Assembly (NCBI GenBank): GCA_964406605.1 | Contig: CAYOSF010000001.1 | Coordinates: 124,001 to 188,000, forward strand | DNA length: 64,000 nt | Reading direction: 5' to 3' | Source of the DNA: CAYOSF01 sp964406605 | Lineage (GTDB): Bacteria > Chloroflexota > Dehalococcoidia > DSTF01 > RBG-16-68-14 | In this document: positions 8,453-16,318 of the stretch, one piece after another | Layout: each line of letters begins with the position of its first letter | Numbering within the stretch: the first letter of the stretch is position 1 | Translations under genes and position numbers: made by a program | Notes under the pieces: model-generated | Database searches by the model: none | Seen by the model: the letters and a program-made list of their open reading frames with translations, nothing else | What the model was told of the DNA's origin: nothing

Positions 8453-9048
8453 CACTTCTTGAGTGTCCGCTCCCAGCCCAGAACGCCAATGAACGCAAGG
8501 AAGATGGTTCCGAACACGATGGCCAGGATGACGGTCCGATGCCGCGTCTCGTCATGCATGTCCAGAGCTTCCGGCAGGAGCTTCCCCGCCTGGAACCGGG
8601 TGGCCTTTGCACTGTTGGCAAACCCGTCGGCGGACTGCACGTCAGCCTGCTCCAGCTTGTCCAGGTTGTCGCGTTGGGGCTGCAATCGTTCCAGCAGGGA
8701 CTCGGCGCCCATACGGTCGCCGCTGAAGTCCTCGCCGATCTTGGCTATCTTCAGCATCAGGTTCCCCGCGTGGTAGTCTGCCTCTCTCACCTTGCGCACC
8801 GGGTCACAGGGGATGGACTGTTGGCGGTAGACGCCGCCGCCCCAGTCGAGAGCGGAGGCGACCCGTTCGTCGCTGCTGAGGTGGCACTCAATGCAGTAGT
8901 TGCCGGTGAGTACTGCGCCCTCGGCAGTGTCCTTGTCGGCTTGGGACTGGGGAAGGACGGTCTGCGCGGAGAGAGCCAGGGCAACGGCCACGAGGCCGAG
9001 CGCCAAGAACCCCTTGAGCAGCGTCATCTCTCTGTGTCCGATTGCCAT
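8452..9048 (-). CDS. membrane-anchored monoheme cytochrome c
   Basis: This 198-residue protein has an N-terminal signal anchor (about residues 10-30), one c-type heme motif CIECH (C52, C55, H56) and a C-terminal transmembrane helix (about 172-190) ending in WERTLKK. The middle part is helical and soluble, so the heme domain should be extracytoplasmic. It follows the two cytochrome b genes by 16 bp, as expected for the cytochrome c component of a quinol:cytochrome c oxidoreductase. The start at 9048 is chosen because an AGGAAC/AAAGG region precedes it and the upstream extension overlaps the cytochrome b gene. No close named family is recognised. Confidence 0.72.
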   Translation of the reverse strand: MAIGHREMTLLKGFLALGLVAVALALSAQTVLPQSQADKDTAEGAVLTGNYCIECHLSSDERVASALDWGGGVYRQQSIPCDPVRKVREADYHAGNLMLKIAKIGEDFSGDRMGAESLLERLQPQRDNLDKLEQADVQSADGFANSAKATRFQAGKLLPEALDMHDETRHRTVILAIVFGTIFLAFIGVLGWERTLKK

Positions 9049-9064
9049 CCTTTGTTCCTGCCTC

Positions 9065-9505
9065 CTACCTGAGAGCGGAATAAGCGGTGAGGCCTCCCAG
9101 TAGGGCGAGAGCGCCGAACCCAAGGAGCAACAGGGCCGGTCGCTTGAATGTGTTGCGCTGCTTGCTCCGATCCCAGAAGGGCAGCAGAAACGCAATGAGA
9201 ATCACGGCGATCTGAAGGCCGATCCCGGCGTCCTCTCTCGGCACGATCTTGAGCGCCTGGTAGGCGGCCAGGAAGTACCACTCCGGCTTGATGTGCTCCG
9301 GCGTCACCAGCGGATTGGCAATCTCCTCCGGCGGCAGCAAGACACCCGTGAGGAAGAACACCATCAGGAACAAGACGACCAGGAGGACCAGAACCACCTG
9401 GGACATGAAGAGCACTTCGTTGGGGAAGAAGGGCTCGGTGCCCCGTTTCCAGCCCTGGTATTTCTTCTTCTTGGTGGTGCTTGGCTCTTGACTCGTCACT
9501 GCCAT
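9065..9505 (-). CDS. cytochrome b C-terminal half (subunit IV/PetD-like)
   Basis: This 146-residue membrane protein has three hydrophobic helices. It contains the segment NPLVTPEHIKPEWYFLAAY, which carries the PEWY motif of the quinol oxidation (Qo) site of cytochrome bc and b6f complexes. It corresponds to the C-terminal part of cytochrome b, encoded separately here as in b6f complexes and many Gram-positive bc complexes. The N-terminal half and the Rieske protein lie immediately upstream. Confidence 0.88.
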   Translation of the reverse strand: MAVTSQEPSTTKKKKYQGWKRGTEPFFPNEVLFMSQVVLVLLVVLFLMVFFLTGVLLPPEEIANPLVTPEHIKPEWYFLAAYQALKIVPREDAGIGLQIAVILIAFLLPFWDRSKQRNTFKRPALLLLGFGALALLGGLTAYSALR

Positions 9506-9517
9506 CCCGAAGGTCTC

Positions 9518-10195
9518 CTACAGCGGCTCCGCGATGCCGGTGCGCCGGATCATCCAGAAGTGGCTCACCAGGAAGAGGGCCATGGCGCCGGGGACGACAG
9601 CGACGTGGAACGCATAGAACCGGGCCAAGGTGGGCTGGGCGATGCTATCGCCGCCGCGCATGAGCTCGGCAACGGTCCCTCCCACAAAGGGGATCACCTC
9701 CACGGCGTTGGTCACCACCGTGGCCGCCCAGAAGGCGAGCTGGGTCCACGGAAGAAGGTAGCCGGTGAAGGCCATGGCCAGGGTGAAGAGCAGCAAGACG
9801 AATCCGGATACCCAATGCAGCTCCCGCGGCGGCTTGTAGGCCCCGGTCAGCCACACCTTCACCATGTGCAACGTCACGGTCACAACCATCATGCTTGCGG
9901 CCGCGATGTGAATGCGCCGGACGAACCACCCGAAGGCAACCCCCTGATCGATGTTGTCGATGCTGTCGAACGCCTGATCAACGTGCGGCACGTAGAACAT
10001 CATCAGGAATACGCCCGTGACGACCTGAATCATGAAGAGGACGAAGGACAACCCTCCCAGGCAGCCGACGGCGTCCATGAAACTCAGGTGGCGAGGAGCC
10101 GGCTTTTCGGTAAGCTCCTGCCGGATGATGTTCCGGAACCCGAGGCGCTCATCCAGCCAGTCTGTCAGTCCGCCTACGTTGTCTATGACGCTCAT
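9518..10195 (-). CDS. cytochrome b6-type N-terminal half
   Basis: This 225-residue protein has four main hydrophobic helices. Conserved histidines in RRIHIAAASMMV...LHMVK (helix B) and in FYAFHVAVVPGAMALFLVSH (helix D) match the bis-histidine ligands of the two b hemes. GYLLPWTQLAFWA is the conserved segment between helices C and D. It should form the quinone-reactive core of a split cytochrome b with the PetD-like subunit at 9065-9505. It lies only 3 bp after the Rieske gene. Location inside a dsr cluster rather than with oxidase genes is unusual. Confidence 0.9.
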   Translation of the reverse strand: MSVIDNVGGLTDWLDERLGFRNIIRQELTEKPAPRHLSFMDAVGCLGGLSFVLFMIQVVTGVFLMMFYVPHVDQAFDSIDNIDQGVAFGWFVRRIHIAAASMMVVTVTLHMVKVWLTGAYKPPRELHWVSGFVLLLFTLAMAFTGYLLPWTQLAFWAATVVTNAVEVIPFVGGTVAELMRGGDSIAQPTLARFYAFHVAVVPGAMALFLVSHFWMIRRTGIAEPL

Positions 10196-10198
10196 CTT

Positions 10199-10702
10199 CT
10201 ACTCACCCACAACTATCTTGGCGCCCGTCTCTTTGAACGGCGGCTTCTCCAGCGGTGCCGGTGGCGGTCCAGCGGTGACGCGACCGTTCTCATCAAACGT
10301 GGCGCCGTGGCAGGGACAGTGAAACGAATGCTTCTCCGCACCCCACTTGACGATGCATCCCAGGTGGGTGCAGACGAGCGAAAACACTTTGAGGCCATCC
10401 TCCGAACGTATGACGATGTGCGGGTGGCCGCCGTACAGAAACTCCTTGGAACCCCCGACCGGGATGTCTCCGACCTCCACTTCGACGGGCTGCGGCGCCG
10501 CTTCTGCAGCAGGCTGGAGCCCCTTGAGGGCGATCCAGCCCGCCTCGCCCGCGACGCTCAGGCCTACGACGCCCAATCCGAGCTGGATGAACTTCCGACG
10601 CGTAGTGATAGCGCCGCGCCGGGCGACCGCTTCCGCGACTTGCTCGGCAGCCTCTTCGTCCTCTTGTGGCGCTATCGGCGGTCCTGTTTCCTCTTCTGCC
10701 AT
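10199..10702 (-). CDS. Rieske [2Fe-2S] protein of the cytochrome b module
   Basis: This 167-residue protein has an acidic N-terminus, a Tat-like or uncleaved transmembrane anchor (about residues 37-62) and a Rieske domain. The cluster motifs CTHLGC and CPCHG are both intact, about 20 residues apart, with two cysteine and two histidine ligands. It would move electrons from the Qo site to a c-type cytochrome such as the diheme or monoheme proteins encoded on either side. A double-arginine pair (TTRRKF) just before the hydrophobic stretch fits Tat export. Confidence 0.9.
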   Translation of the reverse strand: MAEEETGPPIAPQEDEEAAEQVAEAVARRGAITTRRKFIQLGLGVVGLSVAGEAGWIALKGLQPAAEAAPQPVEVEVGDIPVGGSKEFLYGGHPHIVIRSEDGLKVFSLVCTHLGCIVKWGAEKHSFHCPCHGATFDENGRVTAGPPPAPLEKPPFKETGAKIVVGE

Positions 10703-10741
10703 CAGCTTAGTCCCTGGTCCGGCGCGCTCCTCTCGCTCTGG

Positions 10742-11065
10742 TCACCTGCCGTCCGCGTGGACCTGCTTCACCCCGACGTAGTCGTGGCATTTGTTGCAGG
10801 AATCCTCCGGCACGTGGCAGAGCATGCACTCTCGCATGCTGAATGTGCCGTCGCCGATGGCCTGCGGGTGATTGGCGGTCCACCATTCCAGCGGCGTGTG
10901 GTAGTCAGGCGCGTCCCGCGTGCGATCGATGGTGATGGCCAGCGATCCGGTCCCGTCCTTCAGCGGCTTGGCCACGCCAAGATCGCAGCCGGCCATGAGA
11001 AGCACGCCGGCAAGAACGCCCAGAACAATCAGCCCACGCAGCGCGTTCCTCATCCCTCGTCTCAT
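10742..11065 (-). CDS. small diheme cytochrome c lipoprotein (DsrJ position)
   Basis: This 107-residue protein has a signal sequence ending in LLMAGC, a good lipobox. Near the C-terminus two heme c motifs, CMLCH and CNKCH, are separated by only five residues. Its ATG overlaps the dsrK stop (ATGA), so it is translationally coupled to dsrK. In DsrMKJOP complexes the gene next to dsrK often encodes DsrJ, a triheme cytochrome; this one has two CxxCH motifs and is smaller, so it is a DsrJ analogue by position only. It may carry electrons between the Rieske protein and an extracytoplasmic partner. Confidence 0.72.
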   Translation of the reverse strand: MRRGMRNALRGLIVLGVLAGVLLMAGCDLGVAKPLKDGTGSLAITIDRTRDAPDYHTPLEWWTANHPQAIGDGTFSMRECMLCHVPEDSCNKCHDYVGVKQVHADGR

Positions 11066-12606
11066 AGCACCATCGCCCTGCTCAGCAGATCGATGCAGCC
11101 GCTGACGCGTGCCGGTACTTTCCAGTGCTCCATGACCAGCGGGAGCTGCGCCTTGCAGATGGCGCAGGGTGTCGCCAGGATGTTGGCCCCCGTCGCGCGA
11201 CACGCTTCCGCGCGCAATCTGCCGCCGGCCATGCGCAACGGCATGATCTCGTCCGTGAGTAGCCCCCCACCGCCGCTGCAGCAGAAGGTGTTCTCGCGAA
11301 TCGTGTTTGGAGGCATCTCGATGAAGTTGTTGACGGCGGAGCGGACGACGAATCGCGGCTCCTCCAGCAGCCCGTGCGCGCGGGCCGGGTTACACGGGTC
11401 GTGGTAGGTGACGAGGAGATCGTCGTTCACGCTCTTGTCGATCCGAAAGGCGCCCTTCTTGATCATGTCCTGCGTCCACTCGAGGATGTGGACCGGATAG
11501 GAAGGATTCAGCCAGTCCAGCGGGCCGTTGAGGGTGTCGGTGTACATGCCGGCCCGCCACGCGTGGCCGCACTCTCCCCAAATGATCCGCTTCACGTTCA
11601 GGTCACGCGCCGTGTCAATGATGCGCCGGTTCACCTTCCGCAAGTTGTAAAAGTCGAGGAAGAGGCCGAAGTTGCCGCCCTCATCCATGTAGGTGCTGGT
11701 CGTCCAGCTCACACCTGCGGCGTAGAACAACACGCCGTAGGCCATCATGGTGTCCGTATTGGCGAAGTTGTCCGCCGAGGGCATCACGAGCAGCACATCC
11801 GCGTCTTTCTCATTGACCGGCATGGGGATCTTCTTGCCGGTTTCCTCGAGCAGTTCCTGTGCCAGGAACTCGCTGCTGTCGATCCAGGCGGCCGGTGTGA
11901 TGCCCAGGTTGTTCCCCGTCTCGTACACCTTGGCCACAACCTCAGTTACGTACTTCGTGCCCACACCGATGGTGGCCATAATCTCTCTTGCCGCCATGGT
12001 GATCTCGGCGGTGTCTATGCCGTAGGGGCAGTAGACCGAGCAGCGCCGGCACTCGGAGCACTGGTAGAAGTAGGTGTACCAGTCGCGCAGAAGGTCCTCG
12101 GTGAGAACGCTCGCGTCGACGGCCTCGCCCAGCAGGCGTCCAGCGACAGTGAAGTACCGCCGGTAGACGCGGCGCAGCAACTCCGCCCGCGCCATCGGCA
12201 TGTTCTTGGGGTCGCCGGTGCCCCGGAAGAACTGGCACGTGTCCGCGCAGGCGCCGCAGCGGACACAGATCTCCATGAAGAGCCGGAGGGCGCGGTAGCG
12301 GCCGAGCAGTTCCTTGAACTTCTCGATGGCCTTTTCCTGCCATCTGTCCACCAACTGGCCCGGCAAGTCGATGTTCACCATGTCCTTCGCCCTGGCCGCA
12401 TGGCAAACGTTTCCGGCCGAGGCGCCGTCCTGGAAGGGCGCCTGATACAGCTTCATGTGCCCCATCTTGTTGTGCCGCGCAAGGGGCGGGGATGTGGTCG
12501 CGCGAGAGGCTCTGCCCTGCACGTGGTGCAGCGTGAGCCTATCCGGTTCGAGCGGCTCCTTCTCGCCTGTCGTCGCTTGCGGTTCCTCGGTGTTTAGCTT
12601 TTCCAT
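11062..12606 (-). CDS. dsrK: DsrK, HdrD-like iron-sulfur subunit of the DsrMK complex
   Basis: This 514-residue cytoplasmic protein has two [4Fe-4S] motifs (CVRCGACADTC and CSECRRCSVYCP). CCG-type segments follow: HDPCNPAR, then NTFCCSGGGG and CAICKAQ. They are the expected ligands of the noncubane cluster that handles the DsrC disulfide/trisulfide. It overlaps the DsrM-like gene by 13 bp and is followed by the diheme lipoprotein. Residues 1-60 are poorly conserved and polar, so an internal start (MGHMKLYQ) is possible. It is the better dsrK candidate of the two in the window because it lies with dsrABCD. Confidence 0.88.
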   Translation of the reverse strand: MEKLNTEEPQATTGEKEPLEPDRLTLHHVQGRASRATTSPPLARHNKMGHMKLYQAPFQDGASAGNVCHAARAKDMVNIDLPGQLVDRWQEKAIEKFKELLGRYRALRLFMEICVRCGACADTCQFFRGTGDPKNMPMARAELLRRVYRRYFTVAGRLLGEAVDASVLTEDLLRDWYTYFYQCSECRRCSVYCPYGIDTAEITMAAREIMATIGVGTKYVTEVVAKVYETGNNLGITPAAWIDSSEFLAQELLEETGKKIPMPVNEKDADVLLVMPSADNFANTDTMMAYGVLFYAAGVSWTTSTYMDEGGNFGLFLDFYNLRKVNRRIIDTARDLNVKRIIWGECGHAWRAGMYTDTLNGPLDWLNPSYPVHILEWTQDMIKKGAFRIDKSVNDDLLVTYHDPCNPARAHGLLEEPRFVVRSAVNNFIEMPPNTIRENTFCCSGGGGLLTDEIMPLRMAGGRLRAEACRATGANILATPCAICKAQLPLVMEHWKVPARVSGCIDLLSRAMVL

Positions 12607-13313
12607 TGTAGCTTTGCATCCCAGGGGTTGACGTGACGTACGCTCCGCGAGTTATTCCGCGAGTCGCGCGTCGGGCTAAAGAACACGCCGGGCGCATGCA
12701 TCAGCTTGCTGAACGGGAAATACGCGAGCAGCAAGGAGACCAGCAGGATGTGCGTCAGGAAGAAGGGGCTGGTCGGCGGGCTGACCGGGTCGAGGGTGAG
12801 CAGCCCGAGGACAAAAGCCTTGACGTCGACCAGGTACTCACGGGCCACATAGCGCATGATGATCCCGGAGCCCGCGATGCAGCCCAGCAGCGCGAGCGCG
12901 AAGAAGTCCGGCAGCGTCGTGACGTAGATGACCTGCCGGAACAACAGGCGGCGCGCCAGCAGAAGCAGAATGGGCAGCGGGAACAAGAATCCCGCCCAGA
13001 TGCCGGGCGTCTGCATGTACATGATCCAGTCAGGGACTGGGTACACGAAATAGCGGAGATGCCGGATGATGATCAGGACCAGGGCGCCGTGAAAGGCCCA
13101 GGCACCCACCCACAACAGCTTGTCCGCGCGGAACAGGCTGGTGAAGGCCAACACCTCGCCGGCCATGCGGAACGTGACGCCCGTGTAGGTCTTGGGGGCG
13201 GGCGTGGTGGGGATCTTGAGCGGGACCGGCGTGGCCGCCCACGCGTACACGCGGGTGGCAATGCCTGCCACGAAGATGGCGGCCACAGCATAGGCCACTA
13301 CGACAACGATCAC
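12594..13313 (-). CDS. dsrM: DsrM, cytochrome b subunit of the DsrMK complex
   Basis: This 239-residue NarI-like membrane protein has about five helices. Histidines in AWAFHGALVLIIIRHLRY and in FFLTHILLVSLLLAYF...LMHAPG are suitably placed to bind two b hemes. Its length is close to the short DsrM of Allochromatium rather than the longer desulfovibrio form. The start is GTG with a GGAGG sequence upstream. It overlaps dsrK by 13 bp, which supports a DsrMK complex that exchanges electrons between menaquinone and DsrC. It lies 115 bp downstream of dsrC. Confidence 0.82.
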   Translation of the reverse strand: MIVVVVAYAVAAIFVAGIATRVYAWAATPVPLKIPTTPAPKTYTGVTFRMAGEVLAFTSLFRADKLLWVGAWAFHGALVLIIIRHLRYFVYPVPDWIMYMQTPGIWAGFLFPLPILLLLARRLLFRQVIYVTTLPDFFALALLGCIAGSGIIMRYVAREYLVDVKAFVLGLLTLDPVSPPTSPFFLTHILLVSLLLAYFPFSKLMHAPGVFFSPTRDSRNNSRSVRHVNPWDAKLQWKS

Positions 13314-13428
13314 CAGGCCCCTCCTTCAGTAAGGGCAGGCGGACAGCCCGAGCCTGGTTCCCGTTCTCGGCCCGCCGATCGGCATGCCGCCAGCCGGGTC
13401 GAAGCTCGTGCGCCCGAATGCGCTGCGC

Positions 13429-13746
13429 TTAGACGCAGCCGGTCGGTTTCGGCAGTCCGGCGATCTTGCATGCCCCCTTGGCCGGGCCGGAGGGGAACAA
13501 CTGGTAGATGGTCCCCAGGTCGGTTTCCGTGTCCCGACACAGCTTGCGGATCATCGGAGCGATACCGAACTTCTGGTAGTACTCCCGAATGTAGTTGACG
13601 ACCTTCCAGTGTGCGTCGGTCAGGTCCTCAACCTCTTCATCTCCTGCCAGAACGTTGGCCACGGTCTCGGTCCAGGCTTCCGGGTCCTGGATGAACCCGT
13701 CCTCGTCCACCTCCACTTGGACCCCACCAAAATCGCGCATCGGCAT
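13429..13746 (-). CDS. dsrC: DsrC, sulfur-carrying co-substrate of sulfite reductase
   Basis: This 105-residue protein is canonical DsrC. It contains WKVVNYIREYYQKFGIAPMI and the C-terminal arm FPSGPAKGAC (Cys93) and LPKPTGCV (Cys104). Both cysteines are present, so it can form the protein trisulfide made by DsrAB and recycled by DsrK. GGAGG precedes the ATG by about 10 bases; an ATG two codons in is an alternative. It is encoded directly after dsrD. Confidence 0.95.
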   Translation of the reverse strand: MPMRDFGGVQVEVDEDGFIQDPEAWTETVANVLAGDEEVEDLTDAHWKVVNYIREYYQKFGIAPMIRKLCRDTETDLGTIYQLFPSGPAKGACKIAGLPKPTGCV

Positions 13747-13773
13747 GTCTACTGTACCTCCAGAATTGATTTG

Positions 13774-14001
13774 TCAGGAGGCAGGGGCGCCCTGGCCTCC
13801 CTTGCCCTTCAGACATACGTAAGACGTTCCCAGGTAGAGGAACTCAAGCTTGTCCTCATTCGCCAGTTCGTTGATCGCCCGGTCGACGTCATGCTTGGGT
13901 ACGTCGATGGCCTTGGCCACGTCGCGGTTCTTGGCCTTGTCCACCGTGCCCAGGTACTCCAGGACTTTCTCCTTGAGCTCTTCGCTAGCTGGCTCGGCCA
14001 C
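13774..14001 (-). CDS. dsrD: DsrD, winged-helix activator of dissimilatory sulfite reductase
   Basis: This 75-residue protein matches DsrD in size, predicted winged-helix pattern and the C-terminal strand pair DKLEFLYLGTSYVCLKG. DsrD stimulates DsrAB activity and is found mainly in organisms that use the pathway reductively. It has a GTG start with GGAGG nine bases upstream, and lies 14 bp after dsrB. Its presence is the strongest single argument in the window for sulfite reduction rather than sulfur oxidation. Confidence 0.85.
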   Translation of the reverse strand: MAEPASEELKEKVLEYLGTVDKAKNRDVAKAIDVPKHDVDRAINELANEDKLEFLYLGTSYVCLKGKGGQGAPAS

Positions 14002-14015
14002 GATCGTTCACCTCC

Positions 14016-15086
14016 CTACCACTTGAACTGCGTACTCGTTCGGAAGGTTGTGAAGGCATACGTGAAGTCGTCGATGTGCTTGTCCGTGAACGGGATGCCC
14101 GTCACGCGGAAGAACTTCTCCCAGCCGATTCGCTCGATCCACTCGCTCACGCGCTCACCGTCGCGGGCGTTCGCGGCATAGACCTCCACGATGTTCTTGA
14201 TCGCGTCGACCGTCTCTGGCCAGCGCGGTGGGTTGTTCGGCAGATAGGGAATCGCCAGCCGCGAGAACATGGGCGCGCTCCGGGCGTTGGATACCTTGCC
14301 GCCCACGAAGATCGCCACACCGTCGAACTCCGCGTTGGCGATGGGAAGAGCGGGGCAAACCGTGAAGCAGTTGCCGCAGTACATGCACCGCTCATCGTTG
14401 ATGGTGACGCTCTTCTCCCTGGGGTTCGGCCTGATCGCAGCCGTCGGGCAGGAGGCGATCAAGGTCGGCACCTCGCACACCTTGGGCACGCGCTCGTGGT
14501 CGATCACCGGCGGCTTGCGGTGGACGCCGACGAGCGCGATGTCCGAGCAGTGAACGGCGCCGCACATGTTCAGGCAGCAGGCGAGGGCGATGCGCAGCTT
14601 GCCCGGCAGCCTCTTGGACGAGAAGTAAGGCTCCAGCTCGTCCATGATGGACTTGACCAGGCCGGAGGCATCCGTGGCGGCGCTGTGACAGTGCACCCAT
14701 CCTTGGGTGTGAACGATGTTGCTGATGCCGTTGCCCGTCCCGCCGATCAGCATCCCCCGCTTGCCAAGCTCCTCCTGGAGCGGTTCGAGCTGTGCCTTGT
14801 CACTGACCAGAAACTCGACGTTGTTGCGGCTGGTAAAGCGCAGGTGCCCGCCACAGTAGCTGTCGGCGATGTCGCAGATATCCCGGATGAAGGCGATGCT
14901 CACCAACCGCGGCGAAGCCACGCGCACGCTGTGGATCTCCGCGCCCGTTTCCGAAACGTGCCGGAGAACGCCGGGGCGCAGCTCCTCATGGTAGGCCCAC
15001 TTGCCGTAGTTCTCCTTGATGACGGGGGGAAGCATCTCCCGAAAGTCGGGAGGGCCAATGTCGGTCTTGGCGTGTTGTTGGGTCAT
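14016..15086 (-). CDS. dsrB: DsrB, dissimilatory sulfite reductase beta subunit
   Basis: This 356-residue protein has the DsrB signatures: TQGWVHCHSAATDASGLVKS, the siroheme/[4Fe-4S] region LACCLNMCGAVHCSDIA, and an inserted ferredoxin domain with CPTAAIRP and CMYCGNCFTVCPALP. Siroheme motifs of both subunits form the active site that reduces sulfite to the DsrC-bound trisulfide. Its ATG overlaps the dsrA stop (ATGA), so the two subunits are translationally coupled. Length is normal for the family. Confidence 0.96.
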   Translation of the reverse strand: MTQQHAKTDIGPPDFREMLPPVIKENYGKWAYHEELRPGVLRHVSETGAEIHSVRVASPRLVSIAFIRDICDIADSYCGGHLRFTSRNNVEFLVSDKAQLEPLQEELGKRGMLIGGTGNGISNIVHTQGWVHCHSAATDASGLVKSIMDELEPYFSSKRLPGKLRIALACCLNMCGAVHCSDIALVGVHRKPPVIDHERVPKVCEVPTLIASCPTAAIRPNPREKSVTINDERCMYCGNCFTVCPALPIANAEFDGVAIFVGGKVSNARSAPMFSRLAIPYLPNNPPRWPETVDAIKNIVEVYAANARDGERVSEWIERIGWEKFFRVTGIPFTDKHIDDFTYAFTTFRTSTQFKW

Positions 15087-16318
15087 GAGGTCACCTTCCC
15101 CTTCTCTGCGTCACCAGAGCCGTTGATTCCAAGTTCTTCGGGCTGCCAGAAGAAGTACGGATTGGAGCGCGGACGGCCGACCATCTGAGGCACCGGCGGG
15201 AGGTCGACGGCGCGGAGGAAGTTCCCCATCCCCACGCGGTCGATGAGCTCGCCGATCCGTTCCCGGCTCCTTGCGTTCTCGTCCCACCAGTCCCACAGGC
15301 GGGCGAGGATGTCCTTGATCTCGTCGTAGGGCGGCTCGACCTTGATGAAGGGTATGAGTACCCACGAGAGATAGGCGGACTTCAGGATGGGCGCCTTGCC
15401 GCCGATGAGAATGGTCGCGCCCCTATCGACGCCCGGCCGAAGTGCCTTGGGCATCTCGTTGATGCAGTGCATGCAGCGCACGCACTCCTCGGCATCAAGG
15501 CTCAGCTCCTGCTTCTTCTCGTCCCAAGCGAGCGCACTTGTGGGGCACTTGTCGACGACCACCGTGCCGATGTCCAGACCGCCCTTGACGTAGCTCCTGA
15601 CCTCATCCTGATCGATCCGGAGGGAATCGCGCCAGGTACCGATGATCGGGAAGTCAGAGCGGGCGATGGAGGCGACGCAGTCGTTGGCGCAGCCCGAGAC
15701 CTTGATCTTGAACTTGTATGGCCACATGGGCCGGTGGAGCTCGTTCTGGAATGTCTGCGTCAGGTCGTTGCAGAGGTCCAAGCTATCGATGCAGGACCAC
15801 TCGCAGCGGGCGGGTCCGACGCAGGCGCTGGGCGTCCGCAACGCGGACCCCGAACCTCCAAGGTCGAAGCCGGCCTCGCTGAGCGCGTTGAAGCACGGCT
15901 GCAGGTTCGGCGTCGTGGTCCCCAACAGGATGATGTCACCCGTGGAACCGTGGAAGTTGGTCAGGTTGCTGGTGCCGTGCTCCTCCCAGATATCGCACAG
16001 CGTGCGGAGCGCCTTGGTGGTGTAGAACCAGCCGGTGGGCTGGTTGACACGGATCGTGTGGAAGTCTCTGACCTCAGGGAACTCCTCCGGGCTGTCCGAG
16101 TAGCGGCCGATGACGCCTCCGCCGTACCCCCGGACGCCGACGATGCCGCCGTGCTTCCAGTGCACGATCTTCTCCCTGTAGGACTTCTCGAGTTGCCGCA
16201 GCGCGTCCGCGGCGGCGGGTTTGGTGGCCGCCGCCCTCTTCATTTCTGTCACAAAGCTAGGCCACGGACCCTTCTCCAGGTCGTCCAGTAGCGGCGTGCC
16301 GTAGTCGTCTTGGCTCAA
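15083..16318 (-). CDS. dsrA: DsrA, dissimilatory sulfite reductase alpha subunit
   Basis: This 411-residue protein carries the DsrA signature ACVGPARCEWSC, then SGCANDCVASIARSD, which ligate the [4Fe-4S]-siroheme centre. A ferredoxin domain follows with CPTSAL and CVRCMHCINEMPKAL. It pairs with DsrB as an alpha2beta2 enzyme in the cytoplasm. The start appears to be TTG: AAGGAGG lies 5 bases upstream, and the codon overlaps the cbiA stop (AATTGAG). The next in-frame methionine is 26 codons inside a conserved region. Length is close to typical DsrA. Confidence 0.96.
   Translation of the reverse strand: MSQDDYGTPLLDDLEKGPWPSFVTEMKRAAATKPAAADALRQLEKSYREKIVHWKHGGIVGVRGYGGGVIGRYSDSPEEFPEVRDFHTIRVNQPTGWFYTTKALRTLCDIWEEHGTSNLTNFHGSTGDIILLGTTTPNLQPCFNALSEAGFDLGGSGSALRTPSACVGPARCEWSCIDSLDLCNDLTQTFQNELHRPMWPYKFKIKVSGCANDCVASIARSDFPIIGTWRDSLRIDQDEVRSYVKGGLDIGTVVVDKCPTSALAWDEKKQELSLDAEECVRCMHCINEMPKALRPGVDRGATILIGGKAPILKSAYLSWVLIPFIKVEPPYDEIKDILARLWDWWDENARSRERIGELIDRVGMGNFLRAVDLPPVPQMVGRPRSNPYFFWQPEELGINGSGDAEKGKVTS

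Noticed and set aside
9293..11407. 704-codon + strand frame across the cytochrome/Rieske genes
   Set aside because: It is antisense to well-supported CDSs with intact motifs; the long frame follows from GC-rich third positions.
11374..12597. 407-codon + strand frame across dsrK
   Set aside because: Antisense to dsrK; no domain is visible in it.
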